Shown here: positions 25,130-33,720 of the stretch, piece after piece
Layout: every line of letters begins with the position of its first letter
How positions within the stretch are numbered: the first letter of the stretch is position 1
NCBI RefSeq assembly: GCF_035978755.1
Contig: NZ_CP108414.1
Span: 3,968,001 to 4,032,000 of the forward strand
Length of the DNA stretch: 64,000 nucleotides
Origin: Streptomyces sp. NBC_01298
GTDB lineage: Bacteria; Actinomycetota; Actinomycetes; Streptomycetales; Streptomycetaceae
Direction of reading: 5' to 3'
The notes under the pieces: generated by a model
Database searches by the model: none
The model's input: the letters and a program-made list of their open reading frames with translations, nothing else
Told to the model about the DNA's origin: nothing
Program-made: the position numbers and the translations under genes

Positions 25130-25558
25130 TCACAAGCACGCCCACACCGTCTTCCCCGGCCCGCCCGACGCCCTCGGCACGACGCCCCACTCCCGCGCCA
25201 GGGCCCGGACGAGCACCAGCCCGCGCCCGCCCTCCGCCGACCAGGGGTCCACGGCCTCCTCCACCTCGGGCGGCAGCCGTTCCCCCCGGGCGTCGCTCAC
25301 CTCCACCCGGACCCGTAGGCCGTCGTAGCCGAGCCGCACCTCGAAGTCCCGTCCGGGCACCTGCCCGTGCAGCACGGCGTTCGCGGCCAGCTCCCCCACC
25401 ACCAGCTCGACATCGTCCGCGAGCGCGCAGCCGTGCGGAATCCCCCAGGCGGCGAGCTGCACCCCGACCAGCCGCCGGGCCAGCCGGGCCCCGCGCGGGG
25501 TGGCGGAGAGGTGCTGCCGGAACTCCACGGGCGCCATGTCACTCAATTCGGTCGTCAC
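25130..25558 (-). CDS. HATPase_c (anti-sigma/SpoIIAB-like) ATP-binding protein
   Basis: The 142-residue GHKL ATPase domain has the N-box ELAANAVLHG (about 55-64) and the G-box EGGRGLVLVRAL (about 108-119). Stand-alone proteins of this kind in Streptomyces are anti-sigma-like kinases or partners of WhiJ-type regulators. It is divergent from an XRE/DUF397 pair, the standard trio arrangement. Start GTG 25558; the ATG at 25537 is an alternative. Confidence 0.85.
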   Translation of the reverse strand: MTTELSDMAPVEFRQHLSATPRGARLARRLVGVQLAAWGIPHGCALADDVELVVGELAANAVLHGQVPGRDFEVRLGYDGLRVRVEVSDARGERLPPEVEEAVDPWSAEGGRGLVLVRALAREWGVVPRASGGPGKTVWACL

Positions 25559-25822
25559 CTCACCGAGCCTGGCCGGTGCGGGGCCCGGTTTCCATGGCCG
25601 GCGGCGCTACCGCGGCACCCCGTAGGACCGCCGCCCCGCGCCCGTACGGCCCGTACGGACACACCTCCCGCGCCCGGTGCCATGTCACCCTTTTCGGCCG
25701 TCCCCTCACCCAGCGTGGCCGCCGCGCCGTAGGCTTTCCGGGAACGGCGGCGCTCGGGCGAATCCCCGTAGGGCCGACGCCTGTTGCGTGTACGGCCTGT
25801 ACGGACGAGGGCGGTTCAGCAG

Positions 25823-26692
25823 ATGAACGACCTGTCGGAGCGCGAGGAAGAGCCGGAACGACCGGTGGAGGTCGACGGCACCGCGTACCTCTTCAAGGCG
25901 CTCGGCAAAATGATCAAGGTGCTACGGGAACGGGCGGGCCTCCAGCAGAAGGAACTCGCGGCGCTCGTGCACGTGGGAGAGGACCTGGTGTCCTCGATCG
26001 AGCGGGGCGTACGGACACCCCAGCCCGACTTCCTGACGAACGTCGACCGAGCGCTGGGCGCCGGGGGCGTCCTGAACGCGGCGATCCCGGACGTGAGGGA
26101 GGCACTGAAGCGGGCCCGGACCCGGCACCCGGATTGGTTCCGGGACTACGCGAAGGCGGAGGCCGCCTCCAACGCCATCCACGACTACAGCCACCAGGGC
26201 GTGATGGGTCTCCTTCAGACGGAGGGGCACGCGCGCGCCGTCTTCGAGAAGCGGCGCCCGCTGCTGAACGAGGCGACCATCGAGAAGCGGCTCGCCGACC
26301 GACTGGACCGTCAGCAGATCTTCGAGCGGTGGCCGTCACCCACCTTCAGCTTCGTCCTGGACGAGAGCCTGTTGCTGCGCGCGGTGGGCGGCCGGGTCGT
26401 CCACGAGGGCCAGCTCCGACGGTTCCTGGAGATCGGACGGCTACGCACCGTGGAACTTCAGGTGATGCCGTTCAGTAGGGGTGAACACACAGCCATGGGC
26501 GGGTCGTTCAGCCTTCTCCACCCCAAGGGGCGTCAACAGATTGCCTACACGGAGGTCTACGGCCGCCCGAACCTGGTCACCGATCCCGAACAGGTCCGGA
26601 TCTACAGCGAGCGCTATGGGATCATCCGGGCACAGGCACTCACGCCCCACGAGTCACTGGCCCTGATCGAGAAGATGCTGGGAGAACGGTAA
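25823..26692 (+). CDS. XRE family regulator with DUF5753 domain (WhiJ-like)
   Basis: The 289-residue regulator has an N-terminal helix-turn-helix (IKVLRERAGLQQKELAALVH, with VSSIERGVRTP as the end of the recognition region) and a long C-terminal DUF5753 domain (MGLLQTEGHARAVFEKRR; ELQVMPFSRGEHTAMGGSFS). Together with the DUF397 gene overlapping its stop (TAATG) and the divergent HATPase, it forms a WhiJ-type cassette. Such cassettes act in developmental control. The ATG at 25823 is chosen because it begins the charged family-like N-terminus. Confidence 0.9.
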   Translation: MNDLSEREEEPERPVEVDGTAYLFKALGKMIKVLRERAGLQQKELAALVHVGEDLVSSIERGVRTPQPDFLTNVDRALGAGGVLNAAIPDVREALKRARTRHPDWFRDYAKAEAASNAIHDYSHQGVMGLLQTEGHARAVFEKRRPLLNEATIEKRLADRLDRQQIFERWPSPTFSFVLDESLLLRAVGGRVVHEGQLRRFLEIGRLRTVELQVMPFSRGEHTAMGGSFSLLHPKGRQQIAYTEVYGRPNLVTDPEQVRIYSERYGIIRAQALTPHESLALIEKMLGER

Positions 26693-26940
26693 TGAACACC
26701 ACGGACCTGGCCTGGTTCAAGAGCAGCTACAGCTCCGGCGAGGGCGGCGAGTGCCTCGAAGTCGCCTTCGACTGGCGGAAGTCGAGCTATAGCGACGGCG
26801 AGGGCGGCCAGTGCGTAGAGGTCGCCGGCTGCGCCGACTCCGTCCACATCCGGGACTCCAAGGTCCAGGCCGGCCCCCAGCTGGCCATCGCCCCCGGGGC
26901 CTGGGCCGCGTTCCTCGGTGGGGTCACGGAAGAGGCGTAA
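26692..26940 (+). CDS. DUF397 domain protein with a duplicated N-terminal motif
   Basis: The 82-residue small partner protein of the XRE regulator contains the DUF397 hallmark twice: WFKSSYSSGEGGECLEVA (8-25) and WRKSSYSDGEGGQCVEVA (28-45). The usual VHIRDSK and a C-terminal W-x-x-F-L segment follow. Typical family members are about 60-70 residues with one copy. It is translationally coupled to the regulator gene. Confidence 0.92.
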   Translation: MNTTDLAWFKSSYSSGEGGECLEVAFDWRKSSYSDGEGGQCVEVAGCADSVHIRDSKVQAGPQLAIAPGAWAAFLGGVTEEA

Positions 26941-26945
26941 GACAA

Positions 26946-26970
26946 AGGGGGCCAATGCCCGTGGCCCCCT
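26946..26970. terminator. bidirectional terminator between DUF397 and Spo0M-like genes
   Basis: A nine-base perfect stem, AGGGGGCCA/TGGCCCCCT with a seven-base loop, lies six bases after the DUF397 stop. On the minus strand a TTTGTC run follows it, serving the convergent gene. Confidence 0.75.
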
Positions 26971-26982
26971 CGCCTTCCGTTT

Positions 26983-27741
26983 TCAGCGGGACGGCCAGTG
27001 GCCGAGCACGTGCTTCTCCAGCTTCTGCGTCCAGGCCGACTGGTTCAGCCTCGCGTAGACGAAGGTGGCCGCCGGGAGCCCGCCCGGGTGGGCGTCGAGG
27101 GAGTCTTCACGGGCGACGAAGACCGTCTCCAGCTCCTGCCGCCCCGGCTTCCAGGACTCCGGGAAGATGAAGTCGATCTCCTGCCAGCACTCCAGCGTTT
27201 GCCGGGACTCCATCCGCGGGGCCATCTCCGGCAGGAACCCGATCTTGACCTCGGCCTCGCGCAGCTCGAATCCCAGGTCCGTGAAGGCCTGGAGGACGGC
27301 GTCCTGCGCAGGCAGGGCGTGCACCTCGATCTCGTCGAAGTCGCCCTGGTCCACGGACTTGTCGACCGCCAGCTCGGTGCGGATCGCGGCCCGTCCGCCC
27401 GCGAGGGGCGCGCCCAGCGCATGCGTGAGCGGCATCTCCCACGGCAGCACGACCTCACCGCGGACCGTCACCGTCTCACCGGCGGGCAGTCGGAAGCCTT
27501 CGAGATCGACCGTCGCCACCGCGTAGGGGTGCTTCCAGGAGGCCTTGCCGCCGAGTTCGAGGTCCTCTGCCCGTACGACCACCTCCAGCCGCACCCGCTC
27601 GATGTCCACATCGGCGCCGCCGCCCACGGCGGTGACCACGACGCGCACGGTCCCGCCCGGGCTGACCTTCGGGTTCTCGACGACCGTCTCCACGCTCGGC
27701 GCGTTGACGCCGAGAGCGCTCAGGAACGTGCGGCATGCCAT
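26983..27741 (-). CDS. Spo0M-like sporulation protein (arrestin fold)
   Basis: The 252-residue cytoplasmic protein has the SpoOM beta-sandwich blocks VSPGGTVRVVVTAVGGG, FRLPAGETVTVRGEVVLPWE and TELAVDKSVDQGDFDEIEVH. Spo0M homologues modulate the start of sporulation; the molecular activity is unclear. The ATG at 27741 has a GGGGAGAG site. Its place beside a WhiJ-type cassette fits a developmental role, but this is only proximity. Confidence 0.88.
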   Translation of the reverse strand: MACRTFLSALGVNAPSVETVVENPKVSPGGTVRVVVTAVGGGADVDIERVRLEVVVRAEDLELGGKASWKHPYAVATVDLEGFRLPAGETVTVRGEVVLPWEMPLTHALGAPLAGGRAAIRTELAVDKSVDQGDFDEIEVHALPAQDAVLQAFTDLGFELREAEVKIGFLPEMAPRMESRQTLECWQEIDFIFPESWKPGRQELETVFVAREDSLDAHPGGLPAATFVYARLNQSAWTQKLEKHVLGHWPSR

Positions 27742-28297
27742 GACTCTCCCCGTTCACTGACCGGCTCCCCCGCCGGTCGATGGGGGTCACTCCAAGCAGC
27801 GGTCCCGGCAGGAGAGTCGAGGACCATCGCCAAGCCCCAGACGGCGGCCAGTCGCCAAGCCGAGTGGGAGTGTGTAGCGATCTGTCGCGCCCACCGACCC
27901 TGAGGCGCATCTCGCCCCCTCCCGCTCGTGGTGGCGGGCGACCGTCACGGGAAGGGTGTCCAGACGCCCGGCCCTGGATGCTCTGATCGCCCCGCGCGTC
28001 CGTCCTCGCTGAGCTCACTGTCCTGCCGGGGCCGTGTCCTGATGCCCCCGGCCTCAGGGGGCTGCGAATGTCCGACTCGGCCGCTCCTCCCCCTCCTCCC
28101 TCCCGGCCGTTCCCCGGGGGGGATCCCGGAAGTCTTGTGGCGTTTCGGGGTGGGTCGGTCGGTCAAGGGTGGCCGAAGGCCATCGCGAAGCGACGCGACC
28201 GAAGGGAGCGCCCTTGAGGGACCGGCCCGCACCGAAAGGACACTGGACTGCCGGGCTCCCCCCGGAACCACCGCAGCCAAGGGCAACCCTCACCCCC
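27742..28297. other. 556-base intergenic region without supportable genes
   Basis: Overlapping open frames here lack ribosome sites and family features. The GAAGGCCATCGCGAAGCGAC and CGACCGAAGGGAGCGCCC stretches near 28180-28215 look like structured dispersed intergenic sequence, not coding sequence. Nothing else is seen. Confidence 0.5.
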
Positions 28298-30151
28298 TCA
28301 CCCCCCGTACAGCTCCTCGATCTCCCCCGCGTACCGCTCCGCCACCGCCCTCCGCCGGAGTTTCAGCGTCGGAGTCAGCGTCCCCGCCTCCACGGTGAAC
28401 TCCCCCGGCAGGACCCGGAAGGCGCGGACGCGGGCCGGGCGGGAGACCGTGGCGTTGGCCGCCTCGACCGCTTCCGCGACGAGGGCCCGTACGGCCGGGT
28501 GGTCGCCGGGGGCGGCGGGGTCCAGGGTCACCGACTCGCGTACGGCCCAGGCGGCGATCTCCTCCGCGTCCAGGGTGATCAGGGCCACCGGGTGCGGGCG
28601 GCGGTCGCCGATCATGACGGCGCGGGAGACGTAGCGGGAGCGCTGCACGGCGAACTCCAGCTCGGTCGGGGTGATGTTCTTGCCCGCCGAGGTGATGATC
28701 AGCTCCTTCTTGCGGCCGGTGATGTGGAGGTAGCCGTCGCCGTCCACCTCCCCCAGGTCGCCCGTGTGCAGCCAGCCCTCCCCGTCCAGCGCCTCCGCCG
28801 TCGCGGTGTCGTTCGCGTGGTACCCGGGGAAGATCATCGGCCCCCGGGCCAGGACCTCCCCGTCCTCCGCGATGCGGACCTCGCACCCGGCGATCGGGCG
28901 GCCCACCGACCCGTAGCTGACCCCGTCCGGGTGGTTGAGGCTGATGACCCCGCCCGACTCCGTCATGCCGTAGCCCTCGAAGACCGCGATCCCGCAGGCC
29001 CGCAGGAAGTCGAGGGTGGCCGGGGCGATCGGGGCCCCGCCCGTCAGCGCCCATTTCAGGCGGCCTCCGAAGGCGCCCCTGACCAGGGAGTACAGAGATC
29101 CCTCGGCAGCCTCGTACGCGGCGCGGTCCTCCACCGGCAACTGCCCCTCCGCCGCCAGCAGCCCCAGCCGGACCGCCTCCGCGAAGCGGGCGGCGCCGCC
29201 TTCCTGGGACTCCGCGAGGGACAGGACCACCGAGTGCAGCTTCTCGAACAGGCGCGGTACGGACGGAAGATGCGTCGGGCGGGCCTCGGCGAGCTCCCCG
29301 ATGACGTCCTCGATCCGGCCGCCGAAGTAGCAGAGCTCCCCGCCCTCCAGGAGGGTGGTGAACTGGATGAGCTGGGCCAGCAGGTGGGCGAGCGGAAGGT
29401 AGAGGTACGTGGAGTCCCCCGGCCCGCCCTTGACCAGCGGCAGCGTCGCGTCCTGGATCGCGCCGAGGTTGGCGTGCGTGAGGCGGCAGCCCTTGGGCAG
29501 GCCGGTGGTGCCCGAGGTGTAGACGATGGAGGCGTCGGCGGCGGGGTCCACCGCGGCGGCGCGGGCCAGGAGTTCGGCCTCGGGCGCCGCGCCGGGGAGG
29601 GCGCGCAGCCCGTCCATCTCCACCACCGCGCGCAGCGCCGGGAGCTTCGGGCGCAGCGCCTCCACCCGGGCCGCCTGCGCGGGGTCGTCGCAGACGACGA
29701 CCACGGCCTCGGAGTCCGACAGCACCCAGGCGAGCTCCTCCTCCCCGGCCGTCGGGTACACCGGCACGAGGACGGCGCCGGCGGCCAGGACCCCGAAGTG
29801 GGTGTACGTCCACTCCGGCCGGGTCTCCGCGAGGACCGCGACGCGCTCGCCGGGGGCTACCCCCAGGCCGAGCAGGGCGCGCCCGGACTCCCTTACTCGG
29901 GCGCGGAGTTGCTCGTAGGAGACGCCCTCCCAGCGCCCTTCCCCGCGGCCCTCCCCGCAGCCCTCCCCGCGGCCCTCCGCGCCCTTGTGCCGCAGCGCGG
30001 TCTCGGCCGCGTACCGCTCGCCCGTCCACTCCGTGAACAGCGCCAGCGTGCGCGGCCGCACGGCGCCGTCCGTCTCGCTCCCCCTCATCGGGCTCACCGG
30101 GCTCACCGGGCTCATCGGGCTCATCGGGTCCATCGGGCTCCTCGCGCTCAT
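28298..30151 (-). CDS. long-chain acyl-CoA synthetase (AMP-binding, FadD15-like)
   Basis: The 617-residue enzyme activates fatty acids with ATP and CoA. It shows the P-loop motif IVYTSGTTGLPKG, the GYGMTESGGVISLN motif, TGDLGEVDGDGYLHITGRKK and the terminal catalytic-lysine region. The start at 30151 has a good GGGGGAGG site, so an unusual N-terminal tail of M/V-S-P triplets, encoded by a 9-base repeat, is translated. A second low-complexity insert (GEGRGEG) sits near residue 55. It is divergent from an AraC regulator. A paralogue lies at 38530-40419. Confidence 0.9.
   Translation of the reverse strand: MSARSPMDPMSPMSPVSPVSPMRGSETDGAVRPRTLALFTEWTGERYAAETALRHKGAEGRGEGCGEGRGEGRWEGVSYEQLRARVRESGRALLGLGVAPGERVAVLAETRPEWTYTHFGVLAAGAVLVPVYPTAGEEELAWVLSDSEAVVVVCDDPAQAARVEALRPKLPALRAVVEMDGLRALPGAAPEAELLARAAAVDPAADASIVYTSGTTGLPKGCRLTHANLGAIQDATLPLVKGGPGDSTYLYLPLAHLLAQLIQFTTLLEGGELCYFGGRIEDVIGELAEARPTHLPSVPRLFEKLHSVVLSLAESQEGGAARFAEAVRLGLLAAEGQLPVEDRAAYEAAEGSLYSLVRGAFGGRLKWALTGGAPIAPATLDFLRACGIAVFEGYGMTESGGVISLNHPDGVSYGSVGRPIAGCEVRIAEDGEVLARGPMIFPGYHANDTATAEALDGEGWLHTGDLGEVDGDGYLHITGRKKELIITSAGKNITPTELEFAVQRSRYVSRAVMIGDRRPHPVALITLDAEEIAAWAVRESVTLDPAAPGDHPAVRALVAEAVEAANATVSRPARVRAFRVLPGEFTVEAGTLTPTLKLRRRAVAERYAGEIEELYGG
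30085..30151 (-). repeat. 9-base tandem repeats in the acyl-CoA synthetase start
   Basis: About seven copies of a GGGCTCATC/GGGCTCACC unit (plus strand) encode the first 20 residues as Met/Val-Ser-Pro triplets. Slippage keeps the frame but adds or removes possible start codons. Confidence 0.7.
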
Positions 30152-30271
30152 CGTGGCTCGCCTCCCCCTCGGGTCGTACCGATGACGCTAGGCACCGCGG
30201 TGGCGTCCGCGGCATGACCGGAAGCGTCACCCCCGCTGACCTCAGCGCTCATTGCGGCTACCGTCGGACCC

Positions 30272-31294
30272 ATGGGGAGGCGGACGGTCACCGTGCACCA
30301 CGTGCGTGCCGTGCTCGCGGGGGCGCGCGGCCGCGGGCTCGACGTCGTGCCGCTGCTCCAGGAGGCGCAGATTCCGCCGCTGCTGCTGGGCGACGACCGG
30401 GCGCGGGTGACACCGGCGCAGTTCGCGCGGCTGTTCCGGGCGCTGTACCGGACCACGCAGGACGAGTTCCTGGGCCTGTCGGCCGTCCCCAGCCGGCCCG
30501 GCACCTTCGCGATGATGTGCAGGGCCTCGCTCGGCTGCCGGGATCTCGGTGCGGCGGTGGAACGCTCCGCCACCTTCTACGGGCTGTTCCCGGGCGGGCC
30601 GGAGCTGGCGCTCGAAGTCGAGGACGGGCAGGCGTGGTTCGCGGTGCGCAACGAGTTCGCGCGGGACGAGGAGCGGTTCCTCACCGAGTGCGTGCTCGCC
30701 ATCTGGCACCGGCTGAGCAGCTGGCTGATCGGCCGGCGCATCCCCCTGGCCCACGCCTCCTTCGCGTATCCGGCGCCGGGCCACGAGGAGGAGTACGAGC
30801 TGCTCTTCGACTGCCCGGTCCGCTTCGGCGGGACGCGCACGGGTGCGGGCGCGGCCGTGGCCTTCGACGCGCACTGGCTGACGGCCCCGCTGGTACGGGA
30901 CGAGCCCGCGCTCGACGCGATGCTGCGGCGGGCCCCCTTCGACCTGCTCTCCCGGCCGGCGTACGGGACCACGGTCGCGGAGCAGGTCCGCCGGACCCTG
31001 ACCCAGGCCCTGCGCGGCTCGCCGCGCCTGCCCGAACTGGGTGAGGTGGCGGCGCGCCTGGCGGTGTCACCGGCGACGCTGCGGCGACGGCTCCAGCAGG
31101 AGGGCACGTCCTTCCAGCAGCTGAAGGACCACGTCCGGCGCGATGCGGCGATCGCCGGACTGGCGGAGGGCCGCGAGCCCATCGCGGAGCTGGCGGCCCG
31201 GCTGGGCTTCTCGGAGGACACGGCCTTCCACCGCGCCTTCCGCCGCTGGACGGGCACCACCCCGGGGGCGTACCGGATCGCTTCGGGAGGGTAG
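30272..31294 (+). CDS. AraC family transcriptional regulator
   Basis: The 340-residue regulator has an N-terminal arabinose-binding-like domain of the OruR/ArgR-type AraC proteins (about 5-195) and a C-terminal double helix-turn-helix. Helix motifs are LGEVAARLAVSPATLRRRLQ and IAELAARLGFSEDTAFHRAF, ending RWTGTTPGAYR. It is divergent from the acyl-CoA synthetase gene, whose expression it may control in response to a lipid or acyl metabolite. No ribosome site is visible; TACCGT seven bases before the ATG may indicate a leaderless message. Confidence 0.9.
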   Translation: MGRRTVTVHHVRAVLAGARGRGLDVVPLLQEAQIPPLLLGDDRARVTPAQFARLFRALYRTTQDEFLGLSAVPSRPGTFAMMCRASLGCRDLGAAVERSATFYGLFPGGPELALEVEDGQAWFAVRNEFARDEERFLTECVLAIWHRLSSWLIGRRIPLAHASFAYPAPGHEEEYELLFDCPVRFGGTRTGAGAAVAFDAHWLTAPLVRDEPALDAMLRRAPFDLLSRPAYGTTVAEQVRRTLTQALRGSPRLPELGEVAARLAVSPATLRRRLQQEGTSFQQLKDHVRRDAAIAGLAEGREPIAELAARLGFSEDTAFHRAFRRWTGTTPGAYRIASGG

Positions 31295-31377
31295 GGGGCC
31301 TGCCGTCGGGGCAGGGAGCCGGGGGTGGGGGCGGGACCCCGGTGGATGACCCGACGCGTGCACCTATCCGACCTCGG

Positions 31378-31752
31378 CTAGGCCAAGCCCAAGAGCTCCA
31401 GCACCCGGCCCACCGCCTCGATGATCGACCGCCCGGCCTCTCCCCCCACGAAGGTCGCGACGCCCAGTACGGCCATCAGGGCCCCGTGCCGCGCCTCCGG
31501 GTCGCTCTCCTCGGAGACGATCACCGGCAGGTTGCGGTCGATGGTGCCGGCCCCCGCCGGTGTGACCTGGGCGCGCAGCTCCAGGAGCAGCCGCTCCAAC
31601 TGCTGGATCGCCTCCTGCGGGGGGTTCGGCGCCGCCTGCCGGGCGTCGATGGTCGGGGACTGGTTCTTGACGATGCCGATGTTGCCCGAGCCGTTCACGG
31701 TGACCTTGTCCCCGTAGTGGTAGGAACCGCCACTGCCGCTTTCCCTCGTCAT
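31378..31752 (-). CDS. small NING-motif protein, third gene of the DUF6232-like operon
   Basis: The 124-residue product opens with the motif YHYGDKVTVNGSGNIGIVKN (about 11-30), which also ends both upstream proteins. A Pro/Gln-rich link, a charged helix (AIQQLERLLLELRAQV) and an Ala/Gly-rich hydrophobic C-terminus (MAVLGVATFVGGEAGRSIIE) follow. The ATG overlaps the upstream stop (ATGA). No known domain is recognised. Sharing a motif at opposite ends of neighbouring proteins suggests they bind each other through it. Confidence 0.75.
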   Translation of the reverse strand: MTRESGSGGSYHYGDKVTVNGSGNIGIVKNQSPTIDARQAAPNPPQEAIQQLERLLLELRAQVTPAGAGTIDRNLPVIVSEESDPEARHGALMAVLGVATFVGGEAGRSIIEAVGRVLELLGLA

Positions 31753-32405
31753 TTCTTCACCACTCCGATGTTTCCCGAGCCGTTGATGTTCGCGGTGTCC
31801 CCGATGTGGACGTAGTGCCCGATGTTCACCGTCGGCTGGGCGACGTAGAGGGAGAACTCCGTCTCCGGGTGCTCGATGGCGTCGACGATCCGCGCCACCA
31901 GCCTCCGCAGCTCGGCCCGGTCCCCGAGGGTCACCACCGCGCTGGGACCACCGGAGGTCTCCACGCCCATGACGTACAGGTCCGGCCGGGTCAGCCGGCG
32001 CACGAAGAACCAGGCGAGGAAGGCCACCGGAGCGGCCGTGGCGAGCATGCCCAGCGCGTTGCCGTCCACGGTCTGCGCCGCGAAGAACACCAGCACGAGG
32101 ACCAGCCACGGCACGAAGTCGGCGGCGGCCTTCTTGCGGTCGGGACTGAGCACGTAGGTCTGCACCCGGACGATGTTGTGCAGCGGATAGACCGCCTCCC
32201 CCACCCAGAGCAGGCGGTTGCTGACCCGCAGCACGAGGTCGGGCGCCTCGAACTCCTCCCGCCGGGCCGCCTTCACCGGCTGAGTCGGCGCGGGCACCCA
32301 CAACGGCACCAGCGGAGGCGACTGCGAGGGGGGCTGAGGAGACGGCGGAGACTGCAGAGGCTGAGACGACGGCGGGGGCTGCGGCGGCTGCGGCGGCACC
32401 GTCAC
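31749..32405 (-). CDS. DUF6232-like membrane protein with C-terminal NING motif
   Basis: The 218-residue protein has a Pro/Gln/Ser-rich N-terminus (about 1-45), then a beta-rich domain RVSNRLLWVGEAVYPLHNIV followed by RVQTYVLSPDRKK. Two membrane helices (about 95-140), a second soluble segment (RPDLYVMGVETSGGPSAVVT and IEHPETEFSLYV), and the final motif HIGDTANINGSGNIGVVKK complete it. Its GTG overlaps the upstream stop (GTGA) and its stop overlaps the downstream ATG. It is a clear paralogue of the preceding gene. Function unknown. Confidence 0.78.
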   Translation of the reverse strand: MTVPPQPPQPPPSSQPLQSPPSPQPPSQSPPLVPLWVPAPTQPVKAARREEFEAPDLVLRVSNRLLWVGEAVYPLHNIVRVQTYVLSPDRKKAAADFVPWLVLVLVFFAAQTVDGNALGMLATAAPVAFLAWFFVRRLTRPDLYVMGVETSGGPSAVVTLGDRAELRRLVARIVDAIEHPETEFSLYVAQPTVNIGHYVHIGDTANINGSGNIGVVKK

Positions 32406-33070
32406 GTCCTCACCACCCCCGAGTTGCCCACCCCGCCGTTGATGTTCACGCTGTCGCCGAAGTGGTAGTTCTTCAGGTTCACTTCCACCCGGTCCATCCG
32501 GATCGAGATCTCCGCCTCCGGGTGGTCGATGGCGTGGACCACGTGCTGGACGACCACGTCCAGCTGGCTTTCGTCGGGCAGCGACACCAGCGCGAGGGAC
32601 CCGCTGGCGACCTCCACGGCCATGACGTGCAGGTCCGGCCGGCTCAGCCGGTGGACGAGCAGCCCCACGAGGAACATCCCCGCGAGGGCCCCGACGCCCC
32701 ACAGCGCCTCGACGGTGGAGTCCGTGCTTTCCTCGTAGCCGTAGTCGCCGTACAAGTAGTCCGTGTTGTCCTCCGCGTACCACGCGAGCAGGAAGTAGGC
32801 GGCGGTCAGCACCGCCGCCCACCGCAGGAACCGGATGAGGGCCCTCACCCGGTCCGGCGTCAGTACGACGGTCTGCACCCGGACGATGTTGTGCAGCGGA
32901 TAGGCGGCCTGCCCCACCCACAGCAGCCGTCGGCTGATCCGCAGCTGCACGCCGCGCGCCGCCCCCGTGCCCGGCGGCAGGGGCGGCAGATGCTGTCCCT
33001 GCGGCGACGGCGAGGCCGAAGGCGGCCGCGTCGGCGGTGGTGGCGGTGGCGTGGCCCCGTTGAATTCCAT
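32402..33070 (-). CDS. DUF6232-like membrane protein with C-terminal NING motif, first gene of the operon
   Basis: The 222-residue protein repeats the design of its downstream paralogue: a Pro-rich N-terminus, RISRRLLWVGQAAYPLHNIV followed by RVQTVVLTPDR, two helices flanking an acidic Tyr-rich loop (EDNTDYLYGDYGYEES), RPDLHVMAVEVASGSLALVS, and the end FGDSVNINGGVGNSGVVRT. The ATG at 33070 follows GGGGGG by four bases. The two membrane proteins and the third small protein form a tightly coupled unit. The DUF6232 assignment is from memory. Confidence 0.78.
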   Translation of the reverse strand: MEFNGATPPPPPPTRPPSASPSPQGQHLPPLPPGTGAARGVQLRISRRLLWVGQAAYPLHNIVRVQTVVLTPDRVRALIRFLRWAAVLTAAYFLLAWYAEDNTDYLYGDYGYEESTDSTVEALWGVGALAGMFLVGLLVHRLSRPDLHVMAVEVASGSLALVSLPDESQLDVVVQHVVHAIDHPEAEISIRMDRVEVNLKNYHFGDSVNINGGVGNSGVVRT

Positions 33071-33223
33071 GGATCCCCCCGAATCGAACGCGCAGTTGAC
33101 TGCGCGGGGAACCATTAAGCACCCGGACTCCCGACTGTGTAAGCGTCAATTACTCGCCAACTAGCAAGCAGCCAAGGGCTTTTGGAGCCAAAGGGGGGGG
33201 CAGGACCGGGACCCCCAGGACCC

Positions 33224-33517
33224 TCAGGGCCGCCTACGCGCCCGCACCAGCCCCAGCGCGGCGACCTCGTGCCAGTACGGCGTGCCGGTCCGGACCTGCC
33301 CATCGGAGGTCCACCGGGTGCCCTCGCACGTCGTGAGCGCGCTCGTCCGGTGCGTCTCACAGCTGCCCGGGAGCCGGACATCGCTGACCGGGTCGCCGAA
33401 GGTGAAGGCCAGACCCCAGCCGGTGGGCAGCTGGGGGGCCAATCCGAAGAAGAAGAGCGCGCCGATACCGATCCCCATGAGGGCCGGCCCCGAATGGCGC
33501 GTCCGCGCCACGCCCAC
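33224..33517 (-). CDS. small membrane/secreted protein of unknown function
   Basis: The 97-residue frame has a hydrophobic segment ALMGIGIGALFFFGLAP (about 13-28), followed by an external part with two Cys (GSCETHRT and TTCEGTRW) and a C-terminus WHEVAALGLVRARRR. The composition and Cys pair look like a genuine exported protein. The GTG at 33517 is uncertain; ATG at 33478 is an alternative. It precedes no obvious operon. Confidence 0.5.
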   Translation of the reverse strand: MGVARTRHSGPALMGIGIGALFFFGLAPQLPTGWGLAFTFGDPVSDVRLPGSCETHRTSALTTCEGTRWTSDGQVRTGTPYWHEVAALGLVRARRRP

Positions 33518-33720
33518 TGGTCCGCATGGCTGAATTCCACCCCGAGTACCGCGTGGCCGTGCCGCACCCGCGGCCGTGCCGACAAGGTGGGCGGGGCCGG
33601 CGGGGCGGCTGCGGTCCCGGGCCAGGAAAGCTGAGCTGTGCGGTCAGCGACGTTCCTACCGGTCGGTCACTACCTTCTCCTCACCTACCACCCCCACCGG
33701 ACCCTTGGGAGAGCCGCCCC

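Noticed and set aside
27945..28293. Minus-strand open frames in the gap after the Spo0M-like gene
   Set aside because: No ribosome site and low-complexity Arg/Pro/Ser sequence; two frames overlap each other completely.
33526..33720. In-frame N-terminal extension of the secreted lipase
   Set aside because: The ATG at 33721 has a proper ribosome site and starts a signal peptide; the extension would bury it.
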